A stretch of DNA of 61,143 nt from Streptosporangiaceae bacterium (GCA_025934375.1 JAICYD010000028.1:1-61143), one strand, 5' to 3'. Positions 51,060 to 60,666 are shown, counted from the first letter of the stretch. Numbers and translations are program-made. Notes: generated from the letters alone by a model not told the origin.

Positions 51060-51962
51060 TCAGTCGTGGTCGCGCAGGAAAGCCCCGACGACTTCGAGGA
51101 AGCGCTCTTCCTCTTCAACGTGAGGCATGTGACTGGACTCGGCGAAGACTTCCCAGCGGACGTCGGGGATCGCGTCGGAGAAGGGCTGCATCGTCGCGGC
51201 CGTCGCCTCGTCGTAGGCGCCATTGATCAAGAGGGTGGGCGCCGTGATCAGGTGAGCCCGGTCCACCACGGACCAGTCGCCCAGCGTGCCGACGACGTGG
51301 AACTCGTTCGGCCCGTTCATCGTGTGGTACACCGTCGGATCGGCGCGGATCGCGCTGTCGGTGTCGATGACTTCCTGCGGGTTGGGCACCACGCGGCACA
51401 GGTGGCGGTCGTTGAAGACTTTCGTGGCCGCCTCATACTCCGGGTCGTCGTAAGTGCCGGCCTCCTGGTGGCGGCGCAGGGCGTCCTGGACCTCGAGCGG
51501 CAACTGGGCGACGAGCTTGCCGGTCTCGCTGGTCCACAGCTCCATCGAGGCCGGCGAGTCGCAGATCACCAGCGACCGCAGGCCGGACGGCTGAAGGATG
51601 GCGTGCTCGGAGGCGAGCATGCCGCCCCAGGACTGGCCGAGCAGGTGGTAGTCGCCGGCGATGCCGAGCGTGGCCAGGAGGCTGTCGAGCTCGTCGAGGA
51701 AGAGCTTGACGGTCCAGAAGTCGGCGCCCCTGTCCGGCAGGTGGGTCGAGTTGCCGATTCCCAGCTGGTCGTAGTGGATGACCGCCCGGCCCTGCCCGGC
51801 GAGCCGGGCCATCCGCAGCGTGTAGTTGTGCGCAGCGCCGGGGCCACCGTGCAGCACGACGAGCGGCGTCGCGCCAGATCGGAGGTCACCGGTGATGCGG
51901 TACCAGGTCTGCCACGCCCCGAAGGGGGCGTGGCCGGTAACCGTGGGCTCAGGGATAGCCAC
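51060..51962 (-). CDS. Proline iminopeptidase-like alpha/beta hydrolase (family S33)
   Basis: The 300-aa protein has HGGPG (38-42, oxyanion region), GQSWGG (109-114, nucleophile S111), an acid in LINGAYDEAT and the catalytic His in SSHMPHVEEEERF, the standard proline-iminopeptidase set. It removes N-terminal proline or acts on small amides. First gene of the peptide-transport operon (46 bp before the binding protein), which suggests processing of imported peptides. It is divergent from a GntR regulator. Confidence 0.9.
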   Translation of the reverse strand: MAIPEPTVTGHAPFGAWQTWYRITGDLRSGATPLVVLHGGPGAAHNYTLRMARLAGQGRAVIHYDQLGIGNSTHLPDRGADFWTVKLFLDELDSLLATLGIAGDYHLLGQSWGGMLASEHAILQPSGLRSLVICDSPASMELWTSETGKLVAQLPLEVQDALRRHQEAGTYDDPEYEAATKVFNDRHLCRVVPNPQEVIDTDSAIRADPTVYHTMNGPNEFHVVGTLGDWSVVDRAHLITAPTLLINGAYDEATAATMQPFSDAIPDVRWEVFAESSHMPHVEEEERFLEVVGAFLRDHD

Positions 51963-52023
51963 GGTGCCTCCTTGAGGTCAACCAGCCCGTAGGTCTTGCT
52001 CGGGTAAGCTAAGAGTGAACGCT

Positions 52024-52075
52024 AAATGGCCTGACTTACAAGCCATTTGATGAGACTTTAACGACATGTAACATG
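52024..52075. promoter_or_regulatory. Palindromes in the divergent GntR/peptide-operon region
   Basis: AAATGGC (52024-52030) and GCCATTT (52042-52048) form a perfect 7-bp inverted repeat with an 11-bp spacer. CATGT-A-ACATG (52065-52075) is a perfect 11-bp palindrome with GT/AC half-sites like FadR-type operators. Both lie between the peptidase and GntR genes. Confidence 0.5.
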
Positions 52076-52115
52076 CCCGAGACCGCAAATCGCCCAAGGC
52101 AACGGAGAGTGAAGC

Positions 52116-52895
52116 GTGCCCTCCCCTACCGGCGCGGGTGTGGGCGCGGGCGATGGCCTGCCCCGCCTCGTTTACCACGCCCCCCTCAGCGAGCCGGTCC
52201 AGGTCACCAGCGCCACCGGCGAGGTGACCGACCGGCTGCTGGCCGCGATCGCGATCGGCGAGTTCCTGCCCGGCGAGCGGCTTCCGGCCGAGCGCGCGCT
52301 GGCCAAGATGCTCGGCGTCGCGCGGTCAACCGTGCATGACGCCCTCCACCGGCTGCGCGACGCGGGCGTGGTGGAGATCTACCTCGGGCGCAGCGGCGGG
52401 GCGGTGATCCGCAGCGACTGGACGCCGGACTCGGCGGGCGCCGTCGCGCGGACGCTGTCGGTACAGCGGCCGCAGCTCGGGGAGCTGTTCGACATGCGGC
52501 GCCTGGTGGAGGGGATGATCGCGCGGGCCGCCGCCGAGCGCCGGACCCCCGATGACGTGCGCCAGCTCAAGAGCGGCCTGCTCGGCTACAGCCGCGCGCG
52601 GTCTTCGGAAGACGCGCATGCCTCGGACCAGGCGCTGCACCGCGCGGTCGCCGCCGCCACGCAGAACACGCACGTGCTGGCGATGCGGGAGAGCATCCTG
52701 GCGACCATCACCCTCGGCATCGGCATCGAGCCCTACAGCCCGAGCCACTACGAGCAGGCCCGCAACGAGCACACCGAGCTGGTGGAGGCGATCATCGCCG
52801 GCCACGTCGACGAGGCCGGGATCATTGCCGAGCGGCACTTCGAGATCAGCCGCGATATCGTCCAGCGGGTCCTGGATCGCCCGGACGCTCCCTAG
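52116..52895 (+). CDS. GntR family (FadR-type) transcriptional regulator
   Basis: The 259-aa protein has a winged helix-turn-helix (about 30-95, TDRLLAAIAIGEFLPGERLPAERALAKMLGVARSTVHDAL) and an all-helical FCD ligand domain (about 120-245) with metal-ligand-type His/Asp residues (ASDQALHRAV, RHFEISRDI). GTG 52116 is used. It is divergent from the peptide-transport operon and probably represses it. Its TAG shares CTAG with the stop of the convergent aldolase gene. Confidence 0.92.
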   Translation: MPSPTGAGVGAGDGLPRLVYHAPLSEPVQVTSATGEVTDRLLAAIAIGEFLPGERLPAERALAKMLGVARSTVHDALHRLRDAGVVEIYLGRSGGAVIRSDWTPDSAGAVARTLSVQRPQLGELFDMRRLVEGMIARAAAERRTPDDVRQLKSGLLGYSRARSSEDAHASDQALHRAVAAATQNTHVLAMRESILATITLGIGIEPYSPSHYEQARNEHTELVEAIIAGHVDEAGIIAERHFEISRDIVQRVLDRPDAP

Positions 52896-53998
52896 CCTGG
52901 CCGGGGGCGCGGGTCGACCGCGGAGCTGAACAGCGCGGCCATCTCGGCGGGGTCAAGCCCGAGGGCCGCCTCGGTGACCGCGATCTCGGTGGTGATCCGG
53001 CCCGGGTCGAGGGTGGGGTGCCAGGCGGGCAGGCCGATGCGCCGCTCGGTGACAAGGGCGAGGATCCGCTCGTTGACGGGGTCCGCCTCCCCCGCCGCGT
53101 ACACCCGGAAGTGACTGGTGTGCGGTACGCCCGGCTGGATGGTGACCCAGGAGGGAAGCGCGGCCGCGAACGCGTGCGCCCAGGCTCGGGTGTCGGCCAC
53201 CAGCGGGAGCCGGTCACGCAGCCCGACGAGGGCGGAAACGGCTTCGGCGGTGGTGCGGTAGATCGTGCCGCCCAGGCGGCGGCGCCACAGCCGGGCCTCG
53301 GCGACGAAGTCGGCCGGCCCGAGCAGGGCGGCGCCCGCGAGGCCGCCCAGCCCCTTGTAGAACGAGACGTACAGCGAATCAGCCAGCGCGGCGATCTCGG
53401 GCAGCGAGCGGTCGAACCACGGCTGGGACTCCCAGATGCGGGCGCCGTCGAAATGCAGCGCCACCCCGCGTTCCCGGCAGGCACCGGACAAAGCGACCAG
53501 GTCATCCCAGGCCGGCAGCAGGCAGCCGGCGTCCCGCAGCGGCAACTCGACGAGCACCGCCCCGACCCGGCCGGGGATGGCGGCGACGTGCCGGGCGGCC
53601 GGCGCCTCGAAGCCCACGGTCAGGAAGCAGACCTCCAGGCCATGCAGGACGCGCGGACCGTCCTCCTCGTGGACCAGCAGGTGGCTGAGATCCGGCATCG
53701 CGACGCGGCGGCTGGCGGCGCGATCGGTGTGAATCCGCAGGGCGGCCTGCTGGGCCATCACCCCGCTGGGGAAGCAGGCGGCCGCCTCGACCCCGAACAG
53801 CGCCATGACCTCTTCTTCGAGTCGCTGCACGGCACCGCGCTCGCCGTAGGCGTCCCACTCGGCGATGCCCAGGTCGTCGCAGGCGCGGGCGAGCTCGCTG
53901 AATACCTGGGCCGGCGGGCGGAACGCGGGACCGGAGACGGCGGCGGCACAGGAACGGGAGGCGGCGAGGACACGCTTGGCAAGATCGTCCGAAGGCAT
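52892..53998 (-). CDS. PLP-dependent beta-eliminating lyase, L-threonine aldolase-like
   Basis: The 368-aa fold-type I enzyme has the PLP lysine at K215 (VSFYKGLGGLAGAALLG), the ring-binding Asp at D184 (LHFDGARIWES), and the phosphate-binding region CFPSGVMAQQAALR, matching low-specificity threonine aldolases, which cleave threonine to glycine and acetaldehyde. ATG 53998 gives an N-terminal extension of about 30 residues relative to bacterial homologues. It is a single gene divergent from the cellulase. Confidence 0.87.
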   Translation of the reverse strand: MPSDDLAKRVLAASRSCAAAVSGPAFRPPAQVFSELARACDDLGIAEWDAYGERGAVQRLEEEVMALFGVEAAACFPSGVMAQQAALRIHTDRAASRRVAMPDLSHLLVHEEDGPRVLHGLEVCFLTVGFEAPAARHVAAIPGRVGAVLVELPLRDAGCLLPAWDDLVALSGACRERGVALHFDGARIWESQPWFDRSLPEIAALADSLYVSFYKGLGGLAGAALLGPADFVAEARLWRRRLGGTIYRTTAEAVSALVGLRDRLPLVADTRAWAHAFAAALPSWVTIQPGVPHTSHFRVYAAGEADPVNERILALVTERRIGLPAWHPTLDPGRITTEIAVTEAALGLDPAEMAALFSSAVDPRPRPG

Positions 53999-54111
53999 GA
54001 GGCCATGCTAGGAGGGCCGGCAAGCCATGATGAGCAGCTGAAATTTTCAGTTCGGCGCTACCCGGGAACCCGCCCGGGCCTGCGATGACGCGGGAGTGGC
54101 GGACGGCGGCG

Positions 54112-54141
54112 TTGACCGCCGGATTCGCGGCTGCCTAGCGT
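54112..54141 (+). promoter_or_regulatory. Candidate promoter of the cellulase gene
   Basis: TTGACC (54112-54117) and TAGCGT (54136-54141) are separated by 18 bp, close to the principal-sigma consensus of actinobacteria, 57 bp before the cellulase start. Confidence 0.45.
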
Positions 54142-54198
54142 CCACGCGAGAGCTCGCGCCCTGGATGGCAGGGCTGCGCTGCCGCGAGGAGGACCCGG

Positions 54199-55872
54199 AT
54201 GTTGCCACGCCGAATGCCGCATTTCATGTCGCGAAGCGGGCGCGATGCCCGGTTCGCATGGTCGTTTACCTGGCCGCGGCGCAGAACCCGGGCAGCCCTG
54301 TCGGCGGCCGCCGCGACGGCGGCGGTCGTCGCCATCGGAACCTTCGCCCTCGGCTCCCTGGCCACGGCCGCGCCGCGGGCCGGGGCGGCGCCGGCGGCGG
54401 CGGGAACGGGTTACTGGCACACCAGTGGCAACCAGATCCTGGACTCGGCCGGCAACCCGGTGCGGATCGCGGGCATCAACTGGTACGGGTTCGAGACACA
54501 GGACGAGATCGCGCACGGGCTGTGGGTGCAGGACTATCACACGGTCCTCAACGACATCGCGGCGCTTGGTTACAACACGGTTCGCATCCCGTTCTCCAAC
54601 CAGATGGTGGAGACCCCGAAGGTCCCGAACAACTTCTCGGTCAACAACAGCACGGGCGGGCACATCAACACCGACCTGGTGGGCCTGAACGCGCTGCAGA
54701 TCCTGCAGAAGATCGTCACCGCCGCCGGGCAGGCGGGCCTGCGGGTCATCCTGGACAACCACCGCTCGGAAGACGGTAATTCCGCCGAGCAGAACGGCCT
54801 GTGGTACACGAGCACCTACACCAACGCCAAGTGGCTCAACGACTGGTCGACGCTCGCCACGATGTTCGCGAACAACCCCACCGTGATCGGGTTTGACCTG
54901 CGCAATGAGCCGCACACCCCGGCCGGGGTCACCTACGCCAACGGCGCGACCTGGGGCACCGGGGACCCGAACACCGACGTCCGGCTCGCCTACCAGGCGG
55001 CGGGCAACGCGATCCTCGCTAAGGACCCTGGCGCGCTGATCTTCTGCGAGGGCATCGGCGAGTTCCCCGATTCCGCGGCGACCGGCGGGTTCGACAGCAC
55101 CTGGTGGGGCGGCGACCTGCAAGGCGTCGCGCAGTTCCCGGTCGCGCTCAGCTCCCCGGGGCACGTGGTGTACTCCGCGCATGACTACGGGCCGGTCCTG
55201 TTCCAGCAGACGTGGTTCAACTCCTCCACCACCCCGGCCAGCCTGGACGCGGTGTGGAACAAGTTCTGGGGTTACATCTACGCGCAGAACATCGCCCCGC
55301 TGTGGGTCGGCGAGTTCGGCACCGGTAACGGGGCGGCCGACGTGCAGTCCACCGCGGCCGGCTCGCAGGGCCAGTGGTTCTCCAGCCTGGTCGCCTTCAT
55401 CAAGAGCAACCCGGCGATGGGCTGGACCTACTGGGCGCTCAACGGCGAGGACTCCTTCGACCTGCTCGACAACGCCTACGACCCCACGCCGGTCAGCGCG
55501 GCCAAGCAGTCGCTGCTGGCCAGCATCCAGTTCCCGCTGTCGGGCGGGGGCGGCACCACCAGCCCGCCGCCGCCACCACCGACCGGCACGCTGTCGTGCG
55601 CGTTCTCGGTCACCAACTCCTGGTCAGGCGGTTTCCAGGGGCAGATCGTGATCAGCGTCTCCGGCAACCCGGTCAGCAGCTGGAAGGCCAGCTGGACCTG
55701 GCCCAGTGGCCAGACGCTCATCAACGGCTGGAGCGCGGCGTTCACCACCTCGGGGACGAGCGTCACCGCGACCAACGAGTCCTATAACGGCTCCATCTCC
55801 CCTGGCGGCTCGGTCACCATTGGCTTCACCGCCAACGGCTCGGTCCCATCCTCGTTGCCGATTACCTGCTAA
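54199..55872 (+). CDS. Secreted endoglucanase, GH5 with C-terminal CBM2
   Basis: The 557-aa protein has an Arg-rich N-terminus (RRRTRAAL) and signal peptide (about 28-60), possibly Tat type, and a GH5 catalytic domain (about 70-440). E237 in DLRNEPH is the acid/base and E372 in WVGEFG the nucleophile, with HDY (328-330) and WTYWALNGED also conserved. A Gly/Thr/Ser/Pro linker and a cellulose-binding CBM2 domain (about 457-557) with end cysteines and surface Trp residues follow. It cuts beta-1,4-glucans outside the cell. ATG 54199 follows GAGGAGGA. Confidence 0.94.
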   Translation: MLPRRMPHFMSRSGRDARFAWSFTWPRRRTRAALSAAAATAAVVAIGTFALGSLATAAPRAGAAPAAAGTGYWHTSGNQILDSAGNPVRIAGINWYGFETQDEIAHGLWVQDYHTVLNDIAALGYNTVRIPFSNQMVETPKVPNNFSVNNSTGGHINTDLVGLNALQILQKIVTAAGQAGLRVILDNHRSEDGNSAEQNGLWYTSTYTNAKWLNDWSTLATMFANNPTVIGFDLRNEPHTPAGVTYANGATWGTGDPNTDVRLAYQAAGNAILAKDPGALIFCEGIGEFPDSAATGGFDSTWWGGDLQGVAQFPVALSSPGHVVYSAHDYGPVLFQQTWFNSSTTPASLDAVWNKFWGYIYAQNIAPLWVGEFGTGNGAADVQSTAAGSQGQWFSSLVAFIKSNPAMGWTYWALNGEDSFDLLDNAYDPTPVSAAKQSLLASIQFPLSGGGGTTSPPPPPPTGTLSCAFSVTNSWSGGFQGQIVISVSGNPVSSWKASWTWPSGQTLINGWSAAFTTSGTSVTATNESYNGSISPGGSVTIGFTANGSVPSSLPITC

Positions 55873-56035
55873 CCGCCCCCGCGGCTCGCGACAGCCGGAT
55901 CGCGGCTGCAAGCCATTCGCAGCTGCATGCGGATAGTTGTCGTTGATGTGACGGTAGGCTGCGCGCGGGGCGTCCGGACCGTTTGCGGCCGCGGCCGGCG
56001 GGAAGATGCTCGCGCGAACCGGCCCTGGAGGTGCG

Positions 56036-56215
56036 ATGAAGAAGATAGTGGAACTCCTGCTCTGTATTCTCCACCCGCTCGCGGTGGTGCTCATGTGGAT
56101 CAACCTGGCATCGCGTCGTGACCTGAGCGGATTCAGCAAGCTCGCGTGGGCCATCTTCGGGCTGATCCCGCTGGTGCCCTTCCTGTACGTCCTGACCGGC
56201 GGCGACCTGTTCTGA
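56036..56215 (+). CDS. Small two-helix membrane protein
   Basis: The 59-aa protein starts at ATG 56036 after a strong GGAGGTGCG site, with ATG used in preference to 56006. Two hydrophobic helices (about 4-25 and 37-55) flank a polar loop (NLASRRDLSGFSKL). The pattern resembles the N-terminal segment of phospholipase D or cardiolipin-synthase-type proteins, but no catalytic part is present. It is independent of the cellulase. Function is unknown. Confidence 0.75.
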   Translation: MKKIVELLLCILHPLAVVLMWINLASRRDLSGFSKLAWAIFGLIPLVPFLYVLTGGDLF

Positions 56216-56246
56216 GGCAGCGTCGGCGGGCCCGCCCGTTAGGCGG

Positions 56247-56666
56247 TCAGCTGAGCTGGCGGAGCAGGGTGGCCATGTCCGAGCAGATCCATTCCTCGGC
56301 GATGAGCCCGTCGGCGATGCGGTAGAACTCGTGGCTGACGTACTCGATCGCGTGCCCGGTCGCGGGCATGCCCAGGAAGTCCCCGGAGTGGGTGGCGCGG
56401 AACCGCACCCGGACGGCGACCTTATCCTCGGCGGCGACGATGTCCTCGATGTCGGCCCGCAGGTCGGGGAAGGCATGCCGCATCATCTCGAAGCCCTGCC
56501 GCCACGCCTCCCGCCCGTGCTGGGGCACGGGCAGTTCCGCCAGGTTGATGATGAGGTCCGGGGCAATCAGGGCCAGGCACTCATCGACGTCACCGGCGTT
56601 GAACGCCCGGAATCCGGCGCGCACCAGCTCAGCGTTGGCGGCGGCGGTGGTGATCTGCGCGGTCAT
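56247..56666 (-). CDS. SnoaL-like polyketide cyclase/NTF2-fold protein
   Basis: The 139-aa protein has the SnoaL-like pattern FRAFNAGDVDECLALIAPDLIINL...GREAWRQGFEMMRHAFPDLRADIEDIVAAEDKVAVRVRFRATHSG, an alpha+beta barrel of the NTF2 superfamily. Members are small-molecule isomerases, cyclases or non-enzymatic binding proteins. ATG 56666 follows AGGAGG; the longer frame to 56939 covers a non-coding region. It is divergent from the AraC regulator, which may control it. Confidence 0.88.
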   Translation of the reverse strand: MTAQITTAAANAELVRAGFRAFNAGDVDECLALIAPDLIINLAELPVPQHGREAWRQGFEMMRHAFPDLRADIEDIVAAEDKVAVRVRFRATHSGDFLGMPATGHAIEYVSHEFYRIADGLIAEEWICSDMATLLRQLS

Positions 56667-56992
56667 GAACTGGCCTCCTGTTAGGAAACACCTTGACGTT
56701 GCGGCAAGGCTAACGGTGCCCCGCCGACCCATCCACGGGGTGCGGGGCACCGTTATGTCCGCGCATGGGTTGGTGACACGGCGCTGATGTTCGCTATACG
56801 TCCATTCACAGGCCGGGCGCTTCGTTTGCCGGATATCGAGCCGGGGATGGCCCTGACATCGTCGAAGGAGCGGTGAAGACGTAGCCGTGGCGAACTGCGC
56901 CTGGCCGGCCCGCGGTTGGTGTTGTGCCCGCGTTGTCACGCCAGCGCCCCAAGTGGCGGCCCGCGCGCATCTAGCGACCGGAGGTGAATCTG

Positions 56993-57952
56993 ATGGCCGC
57001 GTTGCGGTTCGACAGTACGGATCTCGGCCGTACTGAGGAGTTCCTCAGCATGGCCTACACCAAGATGCGCATCGGCGGGCATGCCGAGCGTACCCGGGCT
57101 CAGGTCACGCGGGAGGCCATGGGATCGCTCAGCGTGGACGAGCTCGCCTTCGACTATGACATGAGCCATGACGCGACAGAGCCGCTCGGCAAGCTGTGCC
57201 TGTGCAGCGTGCACAGCGGCGGCATCGTCCGCCAGTACTTTCCTGATGGCATCGAAGGCACGTTCGGCGCCGGGGATGTGTTCTTGTACGCTCCGCATGA
57301 CCGGCCCTATTCCGGTGTCATTCAGGGCGCCCGCTACAACCTGGTCATGTTCGACCCCCGGCTGCTGGACCAGGTGGCCGCCACCGCAGGCGGCCGCCGA
57401 CCCGAGCAGGTGCGGCTGACCGGCGACCGGCCGGTTTCCCCAGCGGCCACCCGGCAGCTGCGGAGCATGATCGCCTACCTGTACCACCACCTGCTGGCCG
57501 ACCCGGCGATGCGTGACGCGCCACTGATCGTCTCCACCGTCTCCCAGCACGTGGCGGCCAGCGTGCTCAGCGCCTTCCCCAACAACGCGCTGCTTGAGCC
57601 GGCGGCCGCAGATCGCCGCGACGCCCATCGGGCGACCGTGCGCCGCGCGGTCGCCTACATCGACGCCCACGCCGGCGAGCCGGTGACGCTGGCTGACATA
57701 GCCGCCGCGGCGGGCACGACCGGCCGGGCCGTGCAGGCCGCGTTCCGCCGTCACCTGGATACGACCCCGATGGGCTACCTGCGCCGGGTCCGCCTCGATG
57801 GCGCTCACCGCGACTTGCGGGCCGCCGACCCCACCACGGGCGCCACTGTCGCCGCGATCGCCGCCCGGTGGGGCTTCAGCCCGATGGCGCGGTTCACCAG
57901 TTACTACCAGGAACAGTACGGGGCGCTGCCCAGCCACACCCTGGGCCCATGA
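56993..57952 (+). CDS. AraC family transcriptional regulator
   Basis: The 319-aa protein has an AraC-binding-like N-terminal domain (about 1-190) and a C-terminal pair of helix-turn-helix motifs (about 215-319, RRAVAYIDAHAGEPVTLADIAAAAGTTGRAVQAAFRRHLDTTPMGYLRRVRL and AIAARWGFSPMARFTSYYQEQYG). ATG 56993 lies 8 nt after GGAGG (56980-56984); the GTG at 56984 overlaps that site and is less likely. Target genes are unknown; the divergent SnoaL-like gene is nearest. Confidence 0.92.
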   Translation: MAALRFDSTDLGRTEEFLSMAYTKMRIGGHAERTRAQVTREAMGSLSVDELAFDYDMSHDATEPLGKLCLCSVHSGGIVRQYFPDGIEGTFGAGDVFLYAPHDRPYSGVIQGARYNLVMFDPRLLDQVAATAGGRRPEQVRLTGDRPVSPAATRQLRSMIAYLYHHLLADPAMRDAPLIVSTVSQHVAASVLSAFPNNALLEPAAADRRDAHRATVRRAVAYIDAHAGEPVTLADIAAAAGTTGRAVQAAFRRHLDTTPMGYLRRVRLDGAHRDLRAADPTTGATVAAIAARWGFSPMARFTSYYQEQYGALPSHTLGP

Positions 57953-58058
57953 CCGCCGGGCAGACAATCTCATGCATCCGGAGATCCTTACCAGCCAGAC
58001 TCTCCGCGACGGCTGACCCACCACCGCGTCGCGCAGGGTCACCCGGTAGGTTCCGCGC

Positions 58059-60416
58059 TCAGGCGCCTGACATCCGGTCTTCTATACTGGCGAGCTTGGC
58101 TCGGACCCGGCCGGCGCTGGGGTGCTGGAGGTCGTCCAATATGGCCAGTGCCTGCTGCCAGGCGCGGCGGGCTTGCGGCAGTTCGCCGGCGGCGTGGCGA
58201 GCGTCGCCGACGTGGGTGAGGATCCATGCATGCGAGCCGCGGTCGCCGCGGTCGCGGCACAGGGCGAGGGCCAATTCGAAATGGTCGGCGGCCCGGGCGA
58301 AATCGCCGAGGTGAAACTCGATGTACCCCAGGGTGTCCCAGACCTCGCCTTCAAAGTGGCAGCCGCCAAGCTTGGCGATCAGGGCCAGCGACCGCTCGCA
58401 GGACGCGCGGGCCTGCTGGTAGTCGCCCATGAGGGCGTGGGACCAAGCGACGCCGTTGAGCATTTCGGCCTCTAGAGCCTCATGGCCGATGGCCTGGAAA
58501 AGGCGGAGCCCTTGTTCGGTATGACCGAGAGCGTCGGCGTAGCGGCCCTGAAATCCGTCAAGTACCGAAAGAGACCTGTGGGCCCAGCCCTCGCCCATGC
58601 GATCATCGAGTCCCCGGTACAACAGGAGGCAGTGCTCCAGGTGAGCGCGGGCCTGGTCATAATCACCGATGTCCGTACAGGCGTTTCCCAGGGACCGGAG
58701 GGACATGGCCTGCCCGAGCACATCGCCAAGTCGGGTGGCGGCTGCCACGGCACTGGTCATGACGGTCATCCGCGCCTGCGGGTCGCCCCGCAAGTGGAGA
58801 TATACCTTCATCGCAGATGGGAGCTGCCAGGCGTAGCGGTCGGCGCCCGTTTCGGCGGCGAAGGCGACGGCGGCGAGCAGCACCTGGTGCTCGGCCTCGA
58901 ACCAGGCCAGGGCCTGCCGGTGATCGGCGGGTCGCTCGGGGCAGGTACCGGGTCGTGGTGGTGCGAGGGCGAATTGCTCATGGGACGGGCGCAGCAGGGC
59001 GGCGGCACGAGCGGCGGTGTGCAGGTAGTGGTCCAGGACCCGGCTGGCGGCGGCGCGGTCGTGCTCGGATTCACAATCTTGAGCCTGGCGGGCGGCGTGG
59101 GCGCGCAGCAGGTCGTGGAAGGCGTACCGGCCCGGGGCGTGCTCGGTGATCAGGCAGTCGCGGGCCAGTTCACGCAGCAGCCGGCGAGCCTCGGGCTGGC
59201 CGGTGCCGGCGAGGCTGGCGGCGGCGGGGACGCTGATGTCGGGGCCTGGGTGCACGCCCAGCAACCGGAACATGCGCGCCGCGGCGGGGCTGAGCTGCGC
59301 ACAAGACCAGGAGAAGGCAGCCGTGACGCTGGCGGCCGCCTCGCCGGCGTCGAGGGCGTCCAGTCGGCAGGCGGCCTCGCGCAGTTCGGCGGCTAGTTCC
59401 GTCAGCGGGAAGCGAGGGCGGGTAGCGGCCCGCGCGGCCGTGACGGTCAGCGCCAGCGGCAGGTGCGCGCACAAGCGCGCGATCTCGTCGACCGCGGCCG
59501 GCTCGGCGGCGGCCCGGTCATCGCCGATACGGGCGGTCAGCAGTTCCACGGCCTCATGGCGGCTGAGGAGGTCCAGGGTGAGCAGCCGGGCACCGTCGGC
59601 GACGGCCAGCCCGGTCAGCTGGCTGCGGCTGGTGATGAGCACCACGCTTGCCGGGTTGGCCGGCAGGAGCGGCCGGACCTGGGCCTCGTCGCGGGCGTTG
59701 TCCAGCACGATCAGCATCGCCCGCTCCGCCAGCACGCTGCGGTACAGTCCCGTCTGGGCGTCTTGTTCCGCTGGTATCCGCTCGGCCGGGACGCCGAGCG
59801 CGTCCAGGAACCCCCGGACGGCCTCGGCCGGGGTTACCGGGGCGCGGGAGGGGTCGAAGCCGCGCAGGTTCACGTACAGCTGCCCGTCTGGGAACAGGGC
59901 GGCCACCTGGTGCGCCCAGTGCAGCGCCAGCGCGGTCTTGCCGACCCCGGCGGTGCCGCCGATCGCGGAGATCACCACGGTGCCACTGCTGCCCGGGCCC
60001 GACGCGTCGGCCACGCAGGCCAGGAAGTCCAGCTCGGCCTTCCGGCCGATGAAGTCCCGCGCCTGGAGGGGCAGCTGCCGCGGCACCGGCATGCCAGGTC
60101 CCAGGCCCGGGGAGGGAAGGCCACCGGGATCGGGGGCGGGATCGTGGGCGGCCGTCGCCGAGCTGCCACGAGCGCCGCGAGCGAGCAGGCGCCCGGCGCC
60201 AGCGATGAACTCATCCCTGGCCTGGCCCTGCAGCCTGAGGGCATCAGCCAAGCGGTGCACAGTGTCCGGATGCGGCCAGCGCACCCGGCCCCGCTCCAGG
60301 CTCCCAACCGAGCGGACCGACAGCCCCGACAGCTTTGCGAGCTCCTGCTGAGACAAGCCAGCCTGCTGCCTGAAACTAGCCAGCCGGTCACCAAACCCCC
60401 GGCCGTCTTCAACCAT
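58059..60416 (-). CDS. XRE-NB-ARC-TPR transcriptional regulator
   Basis: The 785-aa protein has an XRE helix-turn-helix (about 8-63, LASFRQQAGLSQQELAKLSGLSVRSVGSLERGR), an NB-ARC ATPase (about 120-420) with Walker A GGTAGVGKT (153-161) and LIVLDNARD as Walker B-like, and a C-terminal TPR array (about 500-780, repeats such as AMSLRSLGNACTDIGDYDQARAHLEHCL). This STAND-type layout (AfsR/SARP relatives without a BTAD domain) senses an unknown signal through the TPRs. Monocistronic. Confidence 0.92.
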   Translation of the reverse strand: MVEDGRGFGDRLASFRQQAGLSQQELAKLSGLSVRSVGSLERGRVRWPHPDTVHRLADALRLQGQARDEFIAGAGRLLARGARGSSATAAHDPAPDPGGLPSPGLGPGMPVPRQLPLQARDFIGRKAELDFLACVADASGPGSSGTVVISAIGGTAGVGKTALALHWAHQVAALFPDGQLYVNLRGFDPSRAPVTPAEAVRGFLDALGVPAERIPAEQDAQTGLYRSVLAERAMLIVLDNARDEAQVRPLLPANPASVVLITSRSQLTGLAVADGARLLTLDLLSRHEAVELLTARIGDDRAAAEPAAVDEIARLCAHLPLALTVTAARAATRPRFPLTELAAELREAACRLDALDAGEAAASVTAAFSWSCAQLSPAAARMFRLLGVHPGPDISVPAAASLAGTGQPEARRLLRELARDCLITEHAPGRYAFHDLLRAHAARQAQDCESEHDRAAASRVLDHYLHTAARAAALLRPSHEQFALAPPRPGTCPERPADHRQALAWFEAEHQVLLAAVAFAAETGADRYAWQLPSAMKVYLHLRGDPQARMTVMTSAVAAATRLGDVLGQAMSLRSLGNACTDIGDYDQARAHLEHCLLLYRGLDDRMGEGWAHRSLSVLDGFQGRYADALGHTEQGLRLFQAIGHEALEAEMLNGVAWSHALMGDYQQARASCERSLALIAKLGGCHFEGEVWDTLGYIEFHLGDFARAADHFELALALCRDRGDRGSHAWILTHVGDARHAAGELPQARRAWQQALAILDDLQHPSAGRVRAKLASIEDRMSGA

Positions 60417-60666
60417 CCAGCGCTCCCACGGTCATGGCAGCCTCCCGGGTTCCCGGGCTAGCCCCAGGCCCCGGCGGGTCACCAGGAGCATACCTATTCA
60501 CGGGGTTTTTGTGACACTATGTCCGGACGTGGCCGACAAGCCCAGTGCGAGCCAGCTCTGCGCTTCGCCGTAGCGGGAGGCGGAGATAATCGCTTCCCGC
60601 GACGGTTCCGGACTGGCACAATCGTGCCCGGTGTCTCATCTAGTGAACGGAAGGGAGGTGCGGTCG

